This document shows, piece after piece, positions 18,437 through 27,135 of a DNA stretch of 64,000 bases. Under the pieces are notes generated by a model. It had not been told where the DNA came from. It made no database searches and worked only from the letters and a program-made list of their open reading frames with translations. How positions within the stretch are numbered: the first letter of the stretch is position 1; each line of letters opens with the position of its first letter. This DNA comes from CBDFKF01 sp965248765. GTDB lineage: Bacteria; Pseudomonadota; Alphaproteobacteria; VGEJ01. The stretch is taken from assembly GCA_965248765.1 (NCBI GenBank), contig CBDFKF010000004.1, forward strand, positions 1,302,001-1,366,000, written 5' to 3'. The position numbers and the translations under genes were made by a program.

Positions 18437-19597
18437 ATGAAGCTCGAGGGAGTTCGAGTCCTCGACCTCTCGCTCTTCCTGCCCGGCCCATTGCTCACCC
18501 AGATGATGGCTGACCACGGGGCCGAGGTCATCAAGCTCGAACCGGCCGGCGCCGGCGAGCCGACCCGCGAGATCGACCGCAAGCGCGACGGCGTCTCGGC
18601 GTTTTTCTCGAACGTCAACCGCGGCAAGAAATCGATACAGCTCAACCTGAAAACGGACGCGGGGCGCGAGGTCGCCCTCCGGCTCGCCGAGCGTTGCGAT
18701 GTGATGATCGAAGGCTTCCGGCCCGGTGTCGTCGATCGCCTCGGTATCGGCTATGAACAGGTGCGGGCGCGGGCACCGCAGATCGTCTATTGCTCGATCT
18801 CTGCCTTTGGCCAGACCGGCCCCTATGTGCGCCGGCCGGCCCACGACCTCGCCACCGAGGCGCTCGCCGGGATATTGAGCATCACCCTAGGCCCCGATGA
18901 CCAACCGGCCATCCCCGGGATCGCGGCCGCCGACATCTTGGCTTCGACCATGGCGCTGTCGGCCGTGCTGATGGCCCTCCTGCGGCGCGAGAAGAGCGGC
19001 CGCGGGGACTACATCGACATGGCGATGATGGATGCTCTGATAGCTGCGGTACCCAATAACATGGGCCCGGTATTGGTGGAGAAACGCGCACCGGTCATCA
19101 AACACGAGCGGCCGTGGGGCGGCAACGCCATGTACCGGATTTATGCAACAAAGGACGGCCGTCACATCGTTCTCGGTGGTGCCGAAATGCACTTCGCGAA
19201 GAACGTGCTGGACGCGCTCGGCCGGCCTGACCTTGTCGAGCTGTGCAAGCCGCCCCCCGGGCCTACTCAGGCCCCGGTCAAGGAATTCCTCACCGAGGCA
19301 TTCCTGACCCGATCCCAGGCCGAGTGGGTGACATTCTTTGCCGATATCGACTGTCCGTTTGCGCCGGTCCAGGACATGCGCGAGGCGGTCGATGATCCCC
19401 AAGTCCGCGCCAGAGAGATGATCGTCGAGGACGAGCGCGGGTGGGAGCATATTGGGACCCCGCTGAAGTTCCGCGATGAGCCGGGGCGGCCCAACTTCAC
19501 ATTCCCGAGGCTCGGCCAGCATGGAGAAGAACTCATCCGCGACCTCGGCTTCGACGATGCCGAGATCACAGCGATGCGCGAGAACGGCGTGTTGTAA
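18437..19597 (+). CDS. CaiB/BaiF-family CoA transferase (2)
   Basis: This 386-residue class III CoA transferase is preceded by TTTTAGGAGAACGCC, a good Shine-Dalgarno. Motifs are LFLPGPLLTQMMADHGAEVI at the N terminus, YCSISAFGQTGPY in the middle and the nucleophile Asp166 in GIAAADILAST. It is clearly different from the CoA transferase just upstream, not a recent duplicate; adjacent pairs can form heterodimers or act in sequence. Confidence 0.88.
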   Translation: MKLEGVRVLDLSLFLPGPLLTQMMADHGAEVIKLEPAGAGEPTREIDRKRDGVSAFFSNVNRGKKSIQLNLKTDAGREVALRLAERCDVMIEGFRPGVVDRLGIGYEQVRARAPQIVYCSISAFGQTGPYVRRPAHDLATEALAGILSITLGPDDQPAIPGIAAADILASTMALSAVLMALLRREKSGRGDYIDMAMMDALIAAVPNNMGPVLVEKRAPVIKHERPWGGNAMYRIYATKDGRHIVLGGAEMHFAKNVLDALGRPDLVELCKPPPGPTQAPVKEFLTEAFLTRSQAEWVTFFADIDCPFAPVQDMREAVDDPQVRAREMIVEDERGWEHIGTPLKFRDEPGRPNFTFPRLGQHGEELIRDLGFDDAEITAMRENGVL

Positions 19598-19620
19598 CTC
19601 GGCCTGCGGTGCGCTCGCCG

Positions 19621-20508
19621 CTAGGCCTTGCTGACGCCAAGGATGCTGGACGCGACGGTCTGCGGATCGCGCAGGCTCCAGCGGTCGGCTTCGACCGCCG
19701 AAATGAAATCCGCCGCGGCCGCGTTGAATGCATCGGGCTCTTCCAGATTGATGGTGTGGCCCGACCGCGGCAGGACGACAAGCCCGGCCGCGCGGATGAT
19801 CCGTTTCAGGAAGATCGCCGGTAGCAAACAGGGCTCGTCCTCGTCTCCCGTCACGATCAGGATCGGCACGTTTAGGGCACGCAGCTCCTCCTCGAGGTCC
19901 CACAAGGAGGGCCGCTCCTTCTGCACCCCGCGCATGGTATTGGCTGACCCGCGCGCCGAGTGCTCGCCCAGGGATTCGGCAAACTGCTGCCAGCCGCGCC
20001 GGTCTTTATTGCGGAACTGTAACCTCGTTGGACCCACCGCGTATGTCTCGGCGAAGGCCTTGGTGCCCCGCGTCTCTAACAGGACCGCCGTCGCCTCGGC
20101 TTCCTCGCGAAAACGCGCGCGCTGATCCGGCTCGGCACCGTAGCCACAGCCAGCGACGACTGCCGAGTGGGTGAGTTCGGGAAAGCCCAGCGCGAAGTGC
20201 AGAGTGGCGAACCCGCCCATTGACAGGCCGACGATGTGCGCCCGGTCGATGTCCAAGTGATCGAGCACGGCCTTGATGTCGTCGCGCGCGTGGGCCTGGG
20301 AATACTGCGACAGATCGTCTGGAACGTCGGACGGGGGATACCCGCGCGCGTTGAACGTGATGCAGCGATAGTGGGACGCGAAGTGCGCGATCTGCGGCCT
20401 CCAGCTGCGCCCGTCGCCGGCAAACTCGTGCACGAAGACGATGGGCTCGCCCGATCCCGCCTCCTCGTAGTGGAGACGCACTGAGTCCGGGGTTTCGAGG
20501 AGCGGCAT
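19621..20508 (-). CDS. alpha/beta hydrolase
   Basis: The 295-residue alpha/beta-hydrolase-fold protein starts MPLLETPDSVRLHYEEAGSG (the frame continues to 20592 without a better start). It shows the oxyanion segment FVHEFAGDGRSW, the nucleophile elbow GLSMGGF, an acid in VTGDEDEP and the His in LPRSGHTINLEEP. The Ser-Asp-His triad is complete. It could be an esterase, enol-lactonase or dienelactone-type C-C hydrolase; sequence does not decide. It converges with the CoA transferase operon and diverges from the ICL/PEP-mutase gene (125 nt between starts). Confidence 0.85.
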   Translation of the reverse strand: MPLLETPDSVRLHYEEAGSGEPIVFVHEFAGDGRSWRPQIAHFASHYRCITFNARGYPPSDVPDDLSQYSQAHARDDIKAVLDHLDIDRAHIVGLSMGGFATLHFALGFPELTHSAVVAGCGYGAEPDQRARFREEAEATAVLLETRGTKAFAETYAVGPTRLQFRNKDRRGWQQFAESLGEHSARGSANTMRGVQKERPSLWDLEEELRALNVPILIVTGDEDEPCLLPAIFLKRIIRAAGLVVLPRSGHTINLEEPDAFNAAAADFISAVEADRWSLRDPQTVASSILGVSKA

Positions 20509-20633
20509 GAAGGCAACGGTACCGGATGAGGGCGCGCACGCAAAGGTGGCTCCTCCACTCCGCTTGTCCCGGCCCTGCAGCGGTCCTAGCATCGGCGGAA
20601 CTTCAGAGACTTCGAGCTACGGGGCGAAATGCC

Positions 20634-21515
20634 ATGACGTCAAAACCGGAACGCAGGGCCGAGCTTGCGGCGCACATCCGGCGCAAGGAATTCGTGACCG
20701 CACCTGGGGTGTTCGAGATGATCTCCGCGCGTATTGCCGACGGATACGGCTTTCCCGCGCTGTATATGACCGGATACGGAACGGTCGCCTCCCACCTCGG
20801 TCTCCCTGATGCGGGCCTCGCCACATACAGCGACATGGTCGGACGAGTTGCCCAGATCTGCGACATCGTGACAACGCCGTTAATCGCGGACGGCGATACC
20901 GGCTATGGCGGCATTCTTAACGTGGAGCACACGGTTCGCGGTTACGAGCGGTCGGGCGCGGCCGCGATCCAGATCGAGGACCAGCAGTCTCCCAAGAAGT
21001 GCGGCCACACACCCGATCGCCCGGTGGTGCCGCTCGAAGACATGGTAGCAAAGATCCGTGTCGCGGTGGCCTCGCGCGATTCACACGACTTCCTGATCAT
21101 CGCGCGTACCGATGCGCGCACCAATCACGGCCTCGATGAGGCCCTACGCCGGGCCGACGCTTTTGCCGAGGCGGGCGCCGATGTGCTGTTCGTCGAAGCG
21201 CCGGAATCGGTCGATGAGATGTGCGAAATCGGCCGGCGTTTCGATCTGCCGCTGCTGGCCAACATGGTGGACGGCGGCAAGACGCCGGTGTTGAGCCGCG
21301 CCGAGCTAGAGGATATCGGCTACTCCATCGCCATCTTCCCGGCGACCGGCTTCCTCGCCATGGGGGCGGCTTTGCGCGGTGTCTACGGTTACCTGGCGGA
21401 TGAGGGTTCGAGTGCCGGGATAGAGACGCCGCTCGACGACTTTGGCGCCTTCAGCAAGCTAATGGGGTTCGACGCCGTGTGGGCGTTCGAGCGCCGCTGG
21501 GCAGACGAGAGCTGA
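20634..21515 (+). CDS. isocitrate lyase/PEP mutase superfamily enzyme (oxaloacetate decarboxylase-like)
   Basis: The 293-residue TIM-barrel protein starts MTSKPERRAELAAHIRR; the upstream extension to 20526 is dropped. It has the family's Mg2+ and active-site loop: ADGDTGYGG, QIEDQQSPKKCGH (gating-loop KKCGH) and IIARTDARTNHG. These point to the oxaloacetate decarboxylase/2,3-dimethylmalate lyase/carboxyphosphonoenolpyruvate mutase group acting on short 2-oxo or hydroxy diacids. It converges with an isochorismatase-fold gene. Confidence 0.85.
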   Translation: MTSKPERRAELAAHIRRKEFVTAPGVFEMISARIADGYGFPALYMTGYGTVASHLGLPDAGLATYSDMVGRVAQICDIVTTPLIADGDTGYGGILNVEHTVRGYERSGAAAIQIEDQQSPKKCGHTPDRPVVPLEDMVAKIRVAVASRDSHDFLIIARTDARTNHGLDEALRRADAFAEAGADVLFVEAPESVDEMCEIGRRFDLPLLANMVDGGKTPVLSRAELEDIGYSIAIFPATGFLAMGAALRGVYGYLADEGSSAGIETPLDDFGAFSKLMGFDAVWAFERRWADES

Positions 21516-21534
21516 CGCCGGTCCCGCGGGCGAC

Positions 21535-22158
21535 TCAGGCCGCCTTGCGCAAACGCTGCATCACCCGCTCGCTGGCGGCCACGTCCGCGTACTTCTGCTC
21601 CATGTCGAACAGGTTCGCTTCGTGGGGCCCGTGGGCGCGGTCGCCCACGCAGTCGCTGACGACGATAGTGCGGAAGTTATGACTGCATGAGTCGATGACT
21701 GATGCGCGGACGCAGCCCGATGTCGTGCAGCCCGTAACGAGTAGCGTGTCGACCCCGCGCATCGTAAGCCACGGCGCGAGGCCCGTACCGAAGAACGCGG
21801 ACGCCTGGGTTTTGCGAACGATGTGCTCGCCCGCGCGCGGGCTCAGCGCTGCAACGATCTGGCTCGCCTGCGCTGTCTCCGTGAGGGTCTTGAGCGCCGG
21901 CACCTTAAGGCAGAACGTCCCCACATCCGATCCGTCATCAGCGTAAACCACGCGGGTGAACGCAATCGGTATCCCGACGGTCCGCGCATGCTCGAGGAGT
22001 ACCTGCGTCCGTTCGATCGCAGCGCCTATGTTGCCGCCGCCGAACTGGTCGGCGTCGGTGAAGCCGTACGTGAAGTCGATGATCAAAAGGGCGGGCGTCT
22101 GACCGAAACCCACCTCGTGAGCAAAGCCCTGTCGGCGATAGATATCTAACTCATCCAC
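21535..22158 (-). CDS. isochorismatase-fold hydrolase (N-carbamoylsarcosine amidase-like) (1)
   Basis: The 207-residue cysteine hydrolase has the catalytic triad Asp28 (LLIIDFTYGF), Lys116 (VRKTQASAFFGT) and Cys149 (GCTTSGCVRAS), with the cis-peptide preceding the Cys. The ASAFFGT and TTSGCVRAS forms are those of N-carbamoylsarcosine amidase and related carbamoyl-amide hydrolases rather than isochorismatase itself. A paralogue with the same motifs is at 38972-39700. It would release ammonia and CO2 from an N-carbamoyl compound; the substrate is inferred from the surrounding hydantoinase-type genes. Confidence 0.85.
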   Translation of the reverse strand: MDELDIYRRQGFAHEVGFGQTPALLIIDFTYGFTDADQFGGGNIGAAIERTQVLLEHARTVGIPIAFTRVVYADDGSDVGTFCLKVPALKTLTETAQASQIVAALSPRAGEHIVRKTQASAFFGTGLAPWLTMRGVDTLLVTGCTTSGCVRASVIDSCSHNFRTIVVSDCVGDRAHGPHEANLFDMEQKYADVAASERVMQRLRKAA

Positions 22159-22308
22159 CGTGCTCTCCCTGCGCCGGTGTAACCGATACTAGTGCATCGG
22201 ACGCATCGCGCCCAGATCGGGCGTGCGTGCGATCGATTTGGCATCGGGTGTTGCGCAGGCTAATTTCCGTCCGCTTCTTTTTTTGTTGCTCACCGCCCGC
22301 GAGCAAGC

Positions 22309-23367
22309 ATGGACGATCGATCGACCGTTTTTCTTGAGGTCATGATCGGGATCGCGATTGTCGGTCTCCTGGCCTTCCTCATCCTGCTCGTGGCGAGACG
22401 CGTGGGCGGCTCGTCCGAGCGGGGCAGCGAGCAAGTGCTCGGAGCGCCGCCGTGGTGGGCGTTTCTCCTGGCGGTCGGCCTGTTGATCATCGTCGCGTTG
22501 GTCGTCCTGTGGCAGTTCCCGCCGCTCACCGACGAAGTCGGCGCTGGAGGTTGGCGTGAAGACACCGGCGCGCTCGTCTTTTTCGTAGTGATGCTGGTGG
22601 CCGCCGGCCTCGGCCTGATTACATATCTGGTCTTTCTCTACGCTGGTACGCGCAGGCCGTTGTCGCGGGACCGAACGGCCGTCGATGCGTCCTCGGACGA
22701 GACCACCGCGGCAACGGCTTCGGGAGTAGGGCTCCTGGGCGTGCTCGCGCTCGGTGTCGCGTTCTTGATCTTGAATTGGGCGTACGTCGCGAGCGACTTG
22801 CAATACGCACTGATGCGGAACCTCCTTTACCCCGCGAGCTTCGCCGTCGCCCTGGTCCTATTGTTCGACAAGGCGACGCGCGCATGGAGCGCGAAGGGCG
22901 GGATCGCTACGGTCCGCGAGTGGCTGCATTGCGACTGGATCGTATTCCTGCTGGTGCTCGGTTATCTCAACCTCGTGGAGTTCAATAACCCCGGAGAATA
23001 CGACGCCGTACTCTGGGACATCATCCATCTGGCCCTGTTCTTCCTCGTCTTTTGGCTTCTCGATCGGACGGTGAGTCGGTACAGATTCCTCGCGGCCCAC
23101 GGTTATCTGATAGTGCTGCCTGTGCTCCTCCTGATCGCGACGCCGGCGGCCGAGCCCCCTGCGGAGGACGCAGCGGAGGCGATTGTGGAAGCGGTGTCAT
23201 GGTGGTCCACCATCTGGCCGTTCTTCTTCTTGGCAGTGATATTCTTCGTCCTCGAGATCATCACTTTGGTGGCAAGGAGGGAGGGCCCCGCTGGAGCCGT
23301 TTCCCTTGTCAAGGATGTCGTCTTCGTGGGCGTCTACGTCATCTTTTTCATCGTCGCGATCCCTTAG
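22309..23367 (+). CDS. multi-pass membrane protein, unknown function
   Basis: I do not recognise this 352-residue protein. It has about eight or nine hydrophobic segments, starting with residues ~9-30 (EVMIGIAIVGLLAFLILLVA) and ending near the C terminus (VFVGVYVIFFIVAIP). Between them are an acidic loop (VDASSDETTAA), a conserved-looking DLQYALMRNLLYPASF stretch and a short acidic PPAEDAAEAI loop. No transporter, kinase or receptor motif is seen. It is followed 153 nt later by a smaller membrane protein with a relative at 37080-37607, so the two may work together. Confidence 0.7.
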   Translation: MDDRSTVFLEVMIGIAIVGLLAFLILLVARRVGGSSERGSEQVLGAPPWWAFLLAVGLLIIVALVVLWQFPPLTDEVGAGGWREDTGALVFFVVMLVAAGLGLITYLVFLYAGTRRPLSRDRTAVDASSDETTAATASGVGLLGVLALGVAFLILNWAYVASDLQYALMRNLLYPASFAVALVLLFDKATRAWSAKGGIATVREWLHCDWIVFLLVLGYLNLVEFNNPGEYDAVLWDIIHLALFFLVFWLLDRTVSRYRFLAAHGYLIVLPVLLLIATPAAEPPAEDAAEAIVEAVSWWSTIWPFFFLAVIFFVLEIITLVARREGPAGAVSLVKDVVFVGVYVIFFIVAIP

Positions 23368-23520
23368 GCGCGGCGACATCGATTGGCGACCCATGACCGT
23401 GAATGACGCGGTGGTCAGCGGCCTGAGGAAGATTTGCGTTCCCCGGCGGCAATCGGGTAGTAAAGCGCTCACCAGTGTCGCTCAGCCGTGCGGACCCGGA
23501 CCCGAGGGATCTATAGCCAA

Positions 23521-23985
23521 ATGACAGGATGGCAGTGGTTTTGGACGCTGGTCGGCTTCCTCCTCTACATCATCGCTCTGATTTTCCTGTTCTACTACGA
23601 GCCGTTCGAAGAGCTTTTCAATCTCGTCATCTACGGCATCAGCTACGACAGCACGATCTTCTGGGTCGCTTTGATCGTCGGCATCATCGGCTTCTGCAGC
23701 TTCCACTGGCGCGCCTACCGGCTGTACGTCGCGCAACAAAATGCGGTCGAAGCCATGGTGCTCGCCTCACTGCGCGGCTCGGCGTTCATCGCAATCCTGC
23801 TGAGCGCCGGCGCGACGTTGCAGGCGGTCCAGATCCTGTGTATTCACCTCCTACGCGCGGATACCGTTTTGAACGCGGGTTTTGGTCAGCGCCTTGCCGC
23901 AGTGGTGCTCTTGGGGCTTCTGACTGGCGTGTTCTGCGTCATATTCTGGCTGCTGAAGATGATCCGCCCCGCTCGCGCCGCTTGA
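23521..23985 (+). CDS. small membrane protein, PFE/FW-HWR family (1)
   Basis: The 154-residue protein with four predicted membrane segments starts MTGWQWFWTLVGFLLYI (the frame is open from 23488). It is clearly homologous to the product of 37080-37607: both have IFL-Y-aromatic-PFE near residue 20-30, then S-x-x-I-FW with a G-rich segment ending in HWR plus a basic turn, then GA-x-LQ and an HLL/HLI element, and a final helix. I know of no function. It lies between the 352-residue membrane protein and the dihydropyrimidinase gene. Confidence 0.72.
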   Translation: MTGWQWFWTLVGFLLYIIALIFLFYYEPFEELFNLVIYGISYDSTIFWVALIVGIIGFCSFHWRAYRLYVAQQNAVEAMVLASLRGSAFIAILLSAGATLQAVQILCIHLLRADTVLNAGFGQRLAAVVLLGLLTGVFCVIFWLLKMIRPARAA

Positions 23986-24086
23986 ACGCGCGCAGCGCCC
24001 ACGCCGCGAGTGCGAGCGCGCCGGACGCTTCGGCTTGTTAGTCCTCGCCGCCAGCGGCGGCCGCCCCGCCCCCCCTTACCTCCAGG

Positions 24087-25517
24087 CTAAAAGACCTCGT
24101 CTCGCCGATCCGATGGCATCGTTGCGTGCAGGCCGCCGTATGGGCCGCGACGCATGAACATGCCGTCGCCCGCGCGGCCGCCGTACTCCCCTCGGTCGAT
24201 GATGATCTTGCCACGCGACAGAACGGTCTCGGTGAAGCCCCTAATCTGCATGCCTTCGTAGGCGTTGTAGTCGATGTTCATGTGGTGGCTTCGGGGATTG
24301 TGAAGACTGATCGTCTCCTCATGCTCGGGATCGAAGACCACGATGTCGGCATCGCTGCCGACGGCAATCGTGCCTTTGCGTGGGAACAGGCCGAAGATCT
24401 TGGCCGGAGCGGTCGAGGTCAGCTCGACAAACCGGTTGAGGCCGATGTGGCCGCCGCGCACGCCATAATGGTAGATCAGGCTCATCCGGTTCTCGATGCC
24501 CGGGCCGCCGTTCGGGATCTTGCTGAAGTCGTCGATGCCCAGCTCCTTCTGGTCCTTCATGCAGAACGGGCAGTGGTCGGTCGCGATCACGTGCAGATCG
24601 CCAGTGCGCAGCCCCCGCCATAGCTCATCCTGGTTCCACTTCTCGCGGAGCGGCGGCGTCAGCACGTACTTCGCCCCGTCGAAGTCGGGCTCATCGTAGG
24701 CGCTGACGTCGAGTAGCAGATATTGCGGGCATGTTTCGCCATGGGCCATCACGCCGCGAGCCTGGGCATCCCGGATCTCCTTGAGCGAATCGTAGGCGCT
24801 CATGTGCACGATATAGATGGGTGCGCGCGCGACCTCGGCGATGGCCAACGCCCGATGGGTGCCCTCGGCCTCCAGCCGGGTAGGGCGGGTGGTCGCGTGA
24901 TACTTGGGCGCGATGTGGCCCTCAGCAAGGGCGATCTTGACCAGCTCGTCGATGACAATGCCGTTCTCGGCGTGCATGCATACTAGCGTGCCGTCCTCAC
25001 CCGCCTTGCGCATCGCGCGGAAGATCGTGCCGTCATCGGAGAGCAACAGGCCCGGATACGCCATGAACAGCTTGTAGCTGGTCACGCCTTCGTCAGAGAG
25101 CCGGCGCATCTCGTGGGTGCGGGATTCCGGCATGTCGGTGACGATCATGTGGAAGCCGTAGTCGATAGCGGTCTTGCCGGCCGCCTTCTCGTGCCAGATG
25201 TCGAGCGCCTCGAGCGTGGAGGCCCCCTTGGTCTGAATCGCGAAGTCGACGATGCACGTGGTCCCGCCGAACGCCGCGGCACGGGTTCCGGTCTCAAAGG
25301 TATCCGACGTCTTGGTTCCGCCAAACGGCATCTCGAGATGAGTGTGCGGATCTACACCGCCCGGGATCACGAGCTTGCCCGTAGCATCGATCACGTGGTC
25401 CGCCTCGATCACCAAGTCGGCGCCGATCAACGTAACAGTCGATTCATTGATGAAGATATCGGCGTGGTAGTCGTCGGTCGCCGTCACCACCCGGCCGCTC
25501 TTGATGAGTACGCTCAT
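24087..25517 (-). CDS. hydA: dihydropyrimidinase / D-hydantoinase
   Basis: This 476-residue cyclic amidohydrolase has the first metal pair His58/His60 in DPHTHLEMPF and the carbamylated metal-bridging Lys149 in GVTSYKLFMAYPG. Further His ligands fall in FHMIV, IYIVHMS and HGETCPQY, and the Asp in IATDHCPF. It opens dihydropyrimidine or hydantoin rings to N-carbamoyl acids using two zinc ions. A purine-rich leader with a run of ten A (minus strand) and GGGAG precedes the ATG. It is transcribed away from the PotD-like gene, sharing a 175-nt regulatory region. Confidence 0.92.
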   Translation of the reverse strand: MSVLIKSGRVVTATDDYHADIFINESTVTLIGADLVIEADHVIDATGKLVIPGGVDPHTHLEMPFGGTKTSDTFETGTRAAAFGGTTCIVDFAIQTKGASTLEALDIWHEKAAGKTAIDYGFHMIVTDMPESRTHEMRRLSDEGVTSYKLFMAYPGLLLSDDGTIFRAMRKAGEDGTLVCMHAENGIVIDELVKIALAEGHIAPKYHATTRPTRLEAEGTHRALAIAEVARAPIYIVHMSAYDSLKEIRDAQARGVMAHGETCPQYLLLDVSAYDEPDFDGAKYVLTPPLREKWNQDELWRGLRTGDLHVIATDHCPFCMKDQKELGIDDFSKIPNGGPGIENRMSLIYHYGVRGGHIGLNRFVELTSTAPAKIFGLFPRKGTIAVGSDADIVVFDPEHEETISLHNPRSHHMNIDYNAYEGMQIRGFTETVLSRGKIIIDRGEYGGRAGDGMFMRRGPYGGLHATMPSDRRDEVF

Positions 25518-25692
25518 GCCGCCGCTCCCTTTTTTTTTTGAGTTCTTGGGCCGAGGATTCTAAGGTAATATGAAACACAGGTCTCTTGCGGGAAATATCT
25601 AGCGATTTCTGCACGATAGCGGCCGAGCGATCGTCCCACGACGTCGTGCGGCCAAGAGTACTAGGAACAAAACAATACGGAGGGAGCATCAC
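25518..25692. promoter_or_regulatory. divergent regulatory region, dihydropyrimidinase / ABC transporter
   Basis: This 175-nt region drives transcription in both directions. It includes a T10 tract at 25530-25539 and is relatively AT-rich around 25555-25615; the binding-protein side ends with GGAGGGAGCATCAC before the ATG. I could not settle on defined -35/-10 elements. Confidence 0.4.
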
Positions 25693-26979
25693 ATGCGGGT
25701 CAAGGAAACGACAAAAAACGCCGGCAAGCGGAAGAACGGGATTAGTCGTCGTCGGCTCATGGGCACGACGGCAGCGGTGGCGGCCGCCGGAGCCATCAGC
25801 GGATTCCCGAACATCGTGCGCGCCGCCGACGATCTACGCACCGTTGGTCTCGGCGTCAGCATCATCAACGAGATCCAGGGCCAAGCGTCGGAGGATCTCG
25901 GATTCGGTGTGCGCGGGCAGGCGCTGGGTTACGGCGCCATGATCGGCAAGATGCTCAATCAGAACGACCAGTACGACATCGCCGAGGGCTACTACAACGA
26001 CATGGACATCATGTGGCCCGCCGGCGTTTGGCAGCCGATCGATACGCAGCGGATCACGGAATGGGACAAGATCACGAACCTTTCGAAGACGGGCCGACTC
26101 ACGCCGGAGTCCAACCCCGGCCAGGGCGATGCGCCATTCCGCCAAATGTGGCTCGACGACAACGGCAATCGCGTAGCGGGACCGTCCCGCTACGTCACGA
26201 TGGTTCCGGGGTGGCACAATGCCGATTCCATTGGCTACAACCCGGACGAGACCGGTCGCAAGATCGAAAGCTGGGCGGAGCTGTTCAGCGACGATTTCAG
26301 AGGCCAGGTGGCGCTTCTGAACGTGCCTCAGATCGGCGTCATGGATGCCGCCTTGGGCGTCGAGGCGTTGGGCCTGCTCACATTCGGCGACAAGGGCAAC
26401 ATGACCACGGAAGAGATCGATTTCCTGATGGATTTCCTGATCGAGAAGAAGAAGGCCGGGCATTTCCGGGCCTTCTGGGAGACCTTTGGCCAGTCGGTCA
26501 ACCTTATGGTCAGTGGCGAGGTCGCACTGGAAAGCATGTGGTCACCGGCGGTGACCGCCATCAAGGCCGAGGGCGTGCGGTGCGTCTATGCCTTCCCCAA
26601 GGAGGGCATGCGCGGCTGGCACGGCGGTTGCGCCATCTCCGCCGAGGTCACCGGCAAAGCGCTCGATCAAGCCTATGAGTACATCAACTGGTGGCTGAGC
26701 GGTTGGCCCGGTGCGTTCGTGGCCCGTCAGGGTTATTACATGTCGGTGCCCGAGAACGTGCGGAAGCATGTCGAGCCGGACGAGTGGGACTATTGGTACG
26801 ACGGGAAAGCCGCCGCCAGGGACCTGCCCGATCCGTTCGGCACCATCATCGTGCCTGAAGGCGAGATCAGGGACGGCGGATCCTACTGGGACCGGTTCGG
26901 CAACATCGCCGTTTGGAACTCGGTGATGGACGAGAACGACTATTTGGTGAAGCGCTGGACCGAGTTCCTGACCGCCTGA
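25693..26979 (+). CDS. ABC transporter substrate-binding protein (PotD/solute-binding family 1), Tat signal
   Basis: The 428-residue protein has a twin-arginine signal, SRRRLMGTTAAVAAAGAISG, cleaved after about residue 39 (NIVRA), so it folds before export to the periplasm. The mature part has the extracellular solute-binding type 1 pattern (polyamine/iron-type): ADSIGYNPDETGRKIESWAELF and a C-terminal region rich in Trp and Asp. GGAGG lies 8 nt before the ATG. It is first in an operon with two permeases; their ATPase is supplied by the convergent operon at 28949-30034. Ligand unknown, perhaps a small amine or cyclic amide given the neighbours. Confidence 0.88.
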   Translation: MRVKETTKNAGKRKNGISRRRLMGTTAAVAAAGAISGFPNIVRAADDLRTVGLGVSIINEIQGQASEDLGFGVRGQALGYGAMIGKMLNQNDQYDIAEGYYNDMDIMWPAGVWQPIDTQRITEWDKITNLSKTGRLTPESNPGQGDAPFRQMWLDDNGNRVAGPSRYVTMVPGWHNADSIGYNPDETGRKIESWAELFSDDFRGQVALLNVPQIGVMDAALGVEALGLLTFGDKGNMTTEEIDFLMDFLIEKKKAGHFRAFWETFGQSVNLMVSGEVALESMWSPAVTAIKAEGVRCVYAFPKEGMRGWHGGCAISAEVTGKALDQAYEYINWWLSGWPGAFVARQGYYMSVPENVRKHVEPDEWDYWYDGKAAARDLPDPFGTIIVPEGEIRDGGSYWDRFGNIAVWNSVMDENDYLVKRWTEFLTA

Positions 26980-27012
26980 TCACACAGCTTTTCGATCTTC
27001 TTCACCATGGGA

Positions 27013-27035
27013 CGGACGCGGCTGGGCCGCGTCCG
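27013..27035 (+). terminator. strong RNA hairpin between binding protein and permeases
   Basis: CGGACGCGGC (27013-27022), loop TGG, GCCGCGTCCG (27026-27035) is a perfect 10-bp GC stem followed by CCCCTGTTTCC. With no real U tract it probably acts as a partial terminator or RNA-stabilising stem that keeps the binding protein in excess over the permeases, a common arrangement in ABC operons. Confidence 0.6.
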
Positions 27036-27135
27036 CCCCTGTTTCCTTGAACGCCGCCCACTTGCCTTTGCCGCAGGACCTGGGCAGGGACGTTCCCCGA
27101 TCGGCGATCCATTCCGCTAGGTCCGCCACACGCAG

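Noticed and set aside
25530..25539. T10 tract as an intrinsic terminator
   Set aside because: It is upstream of two divergent starts, has no GC hairpin before it, and on the minus strand it is the purine-rich leader next to the dihydropyrimidinase ribosome-binding site.
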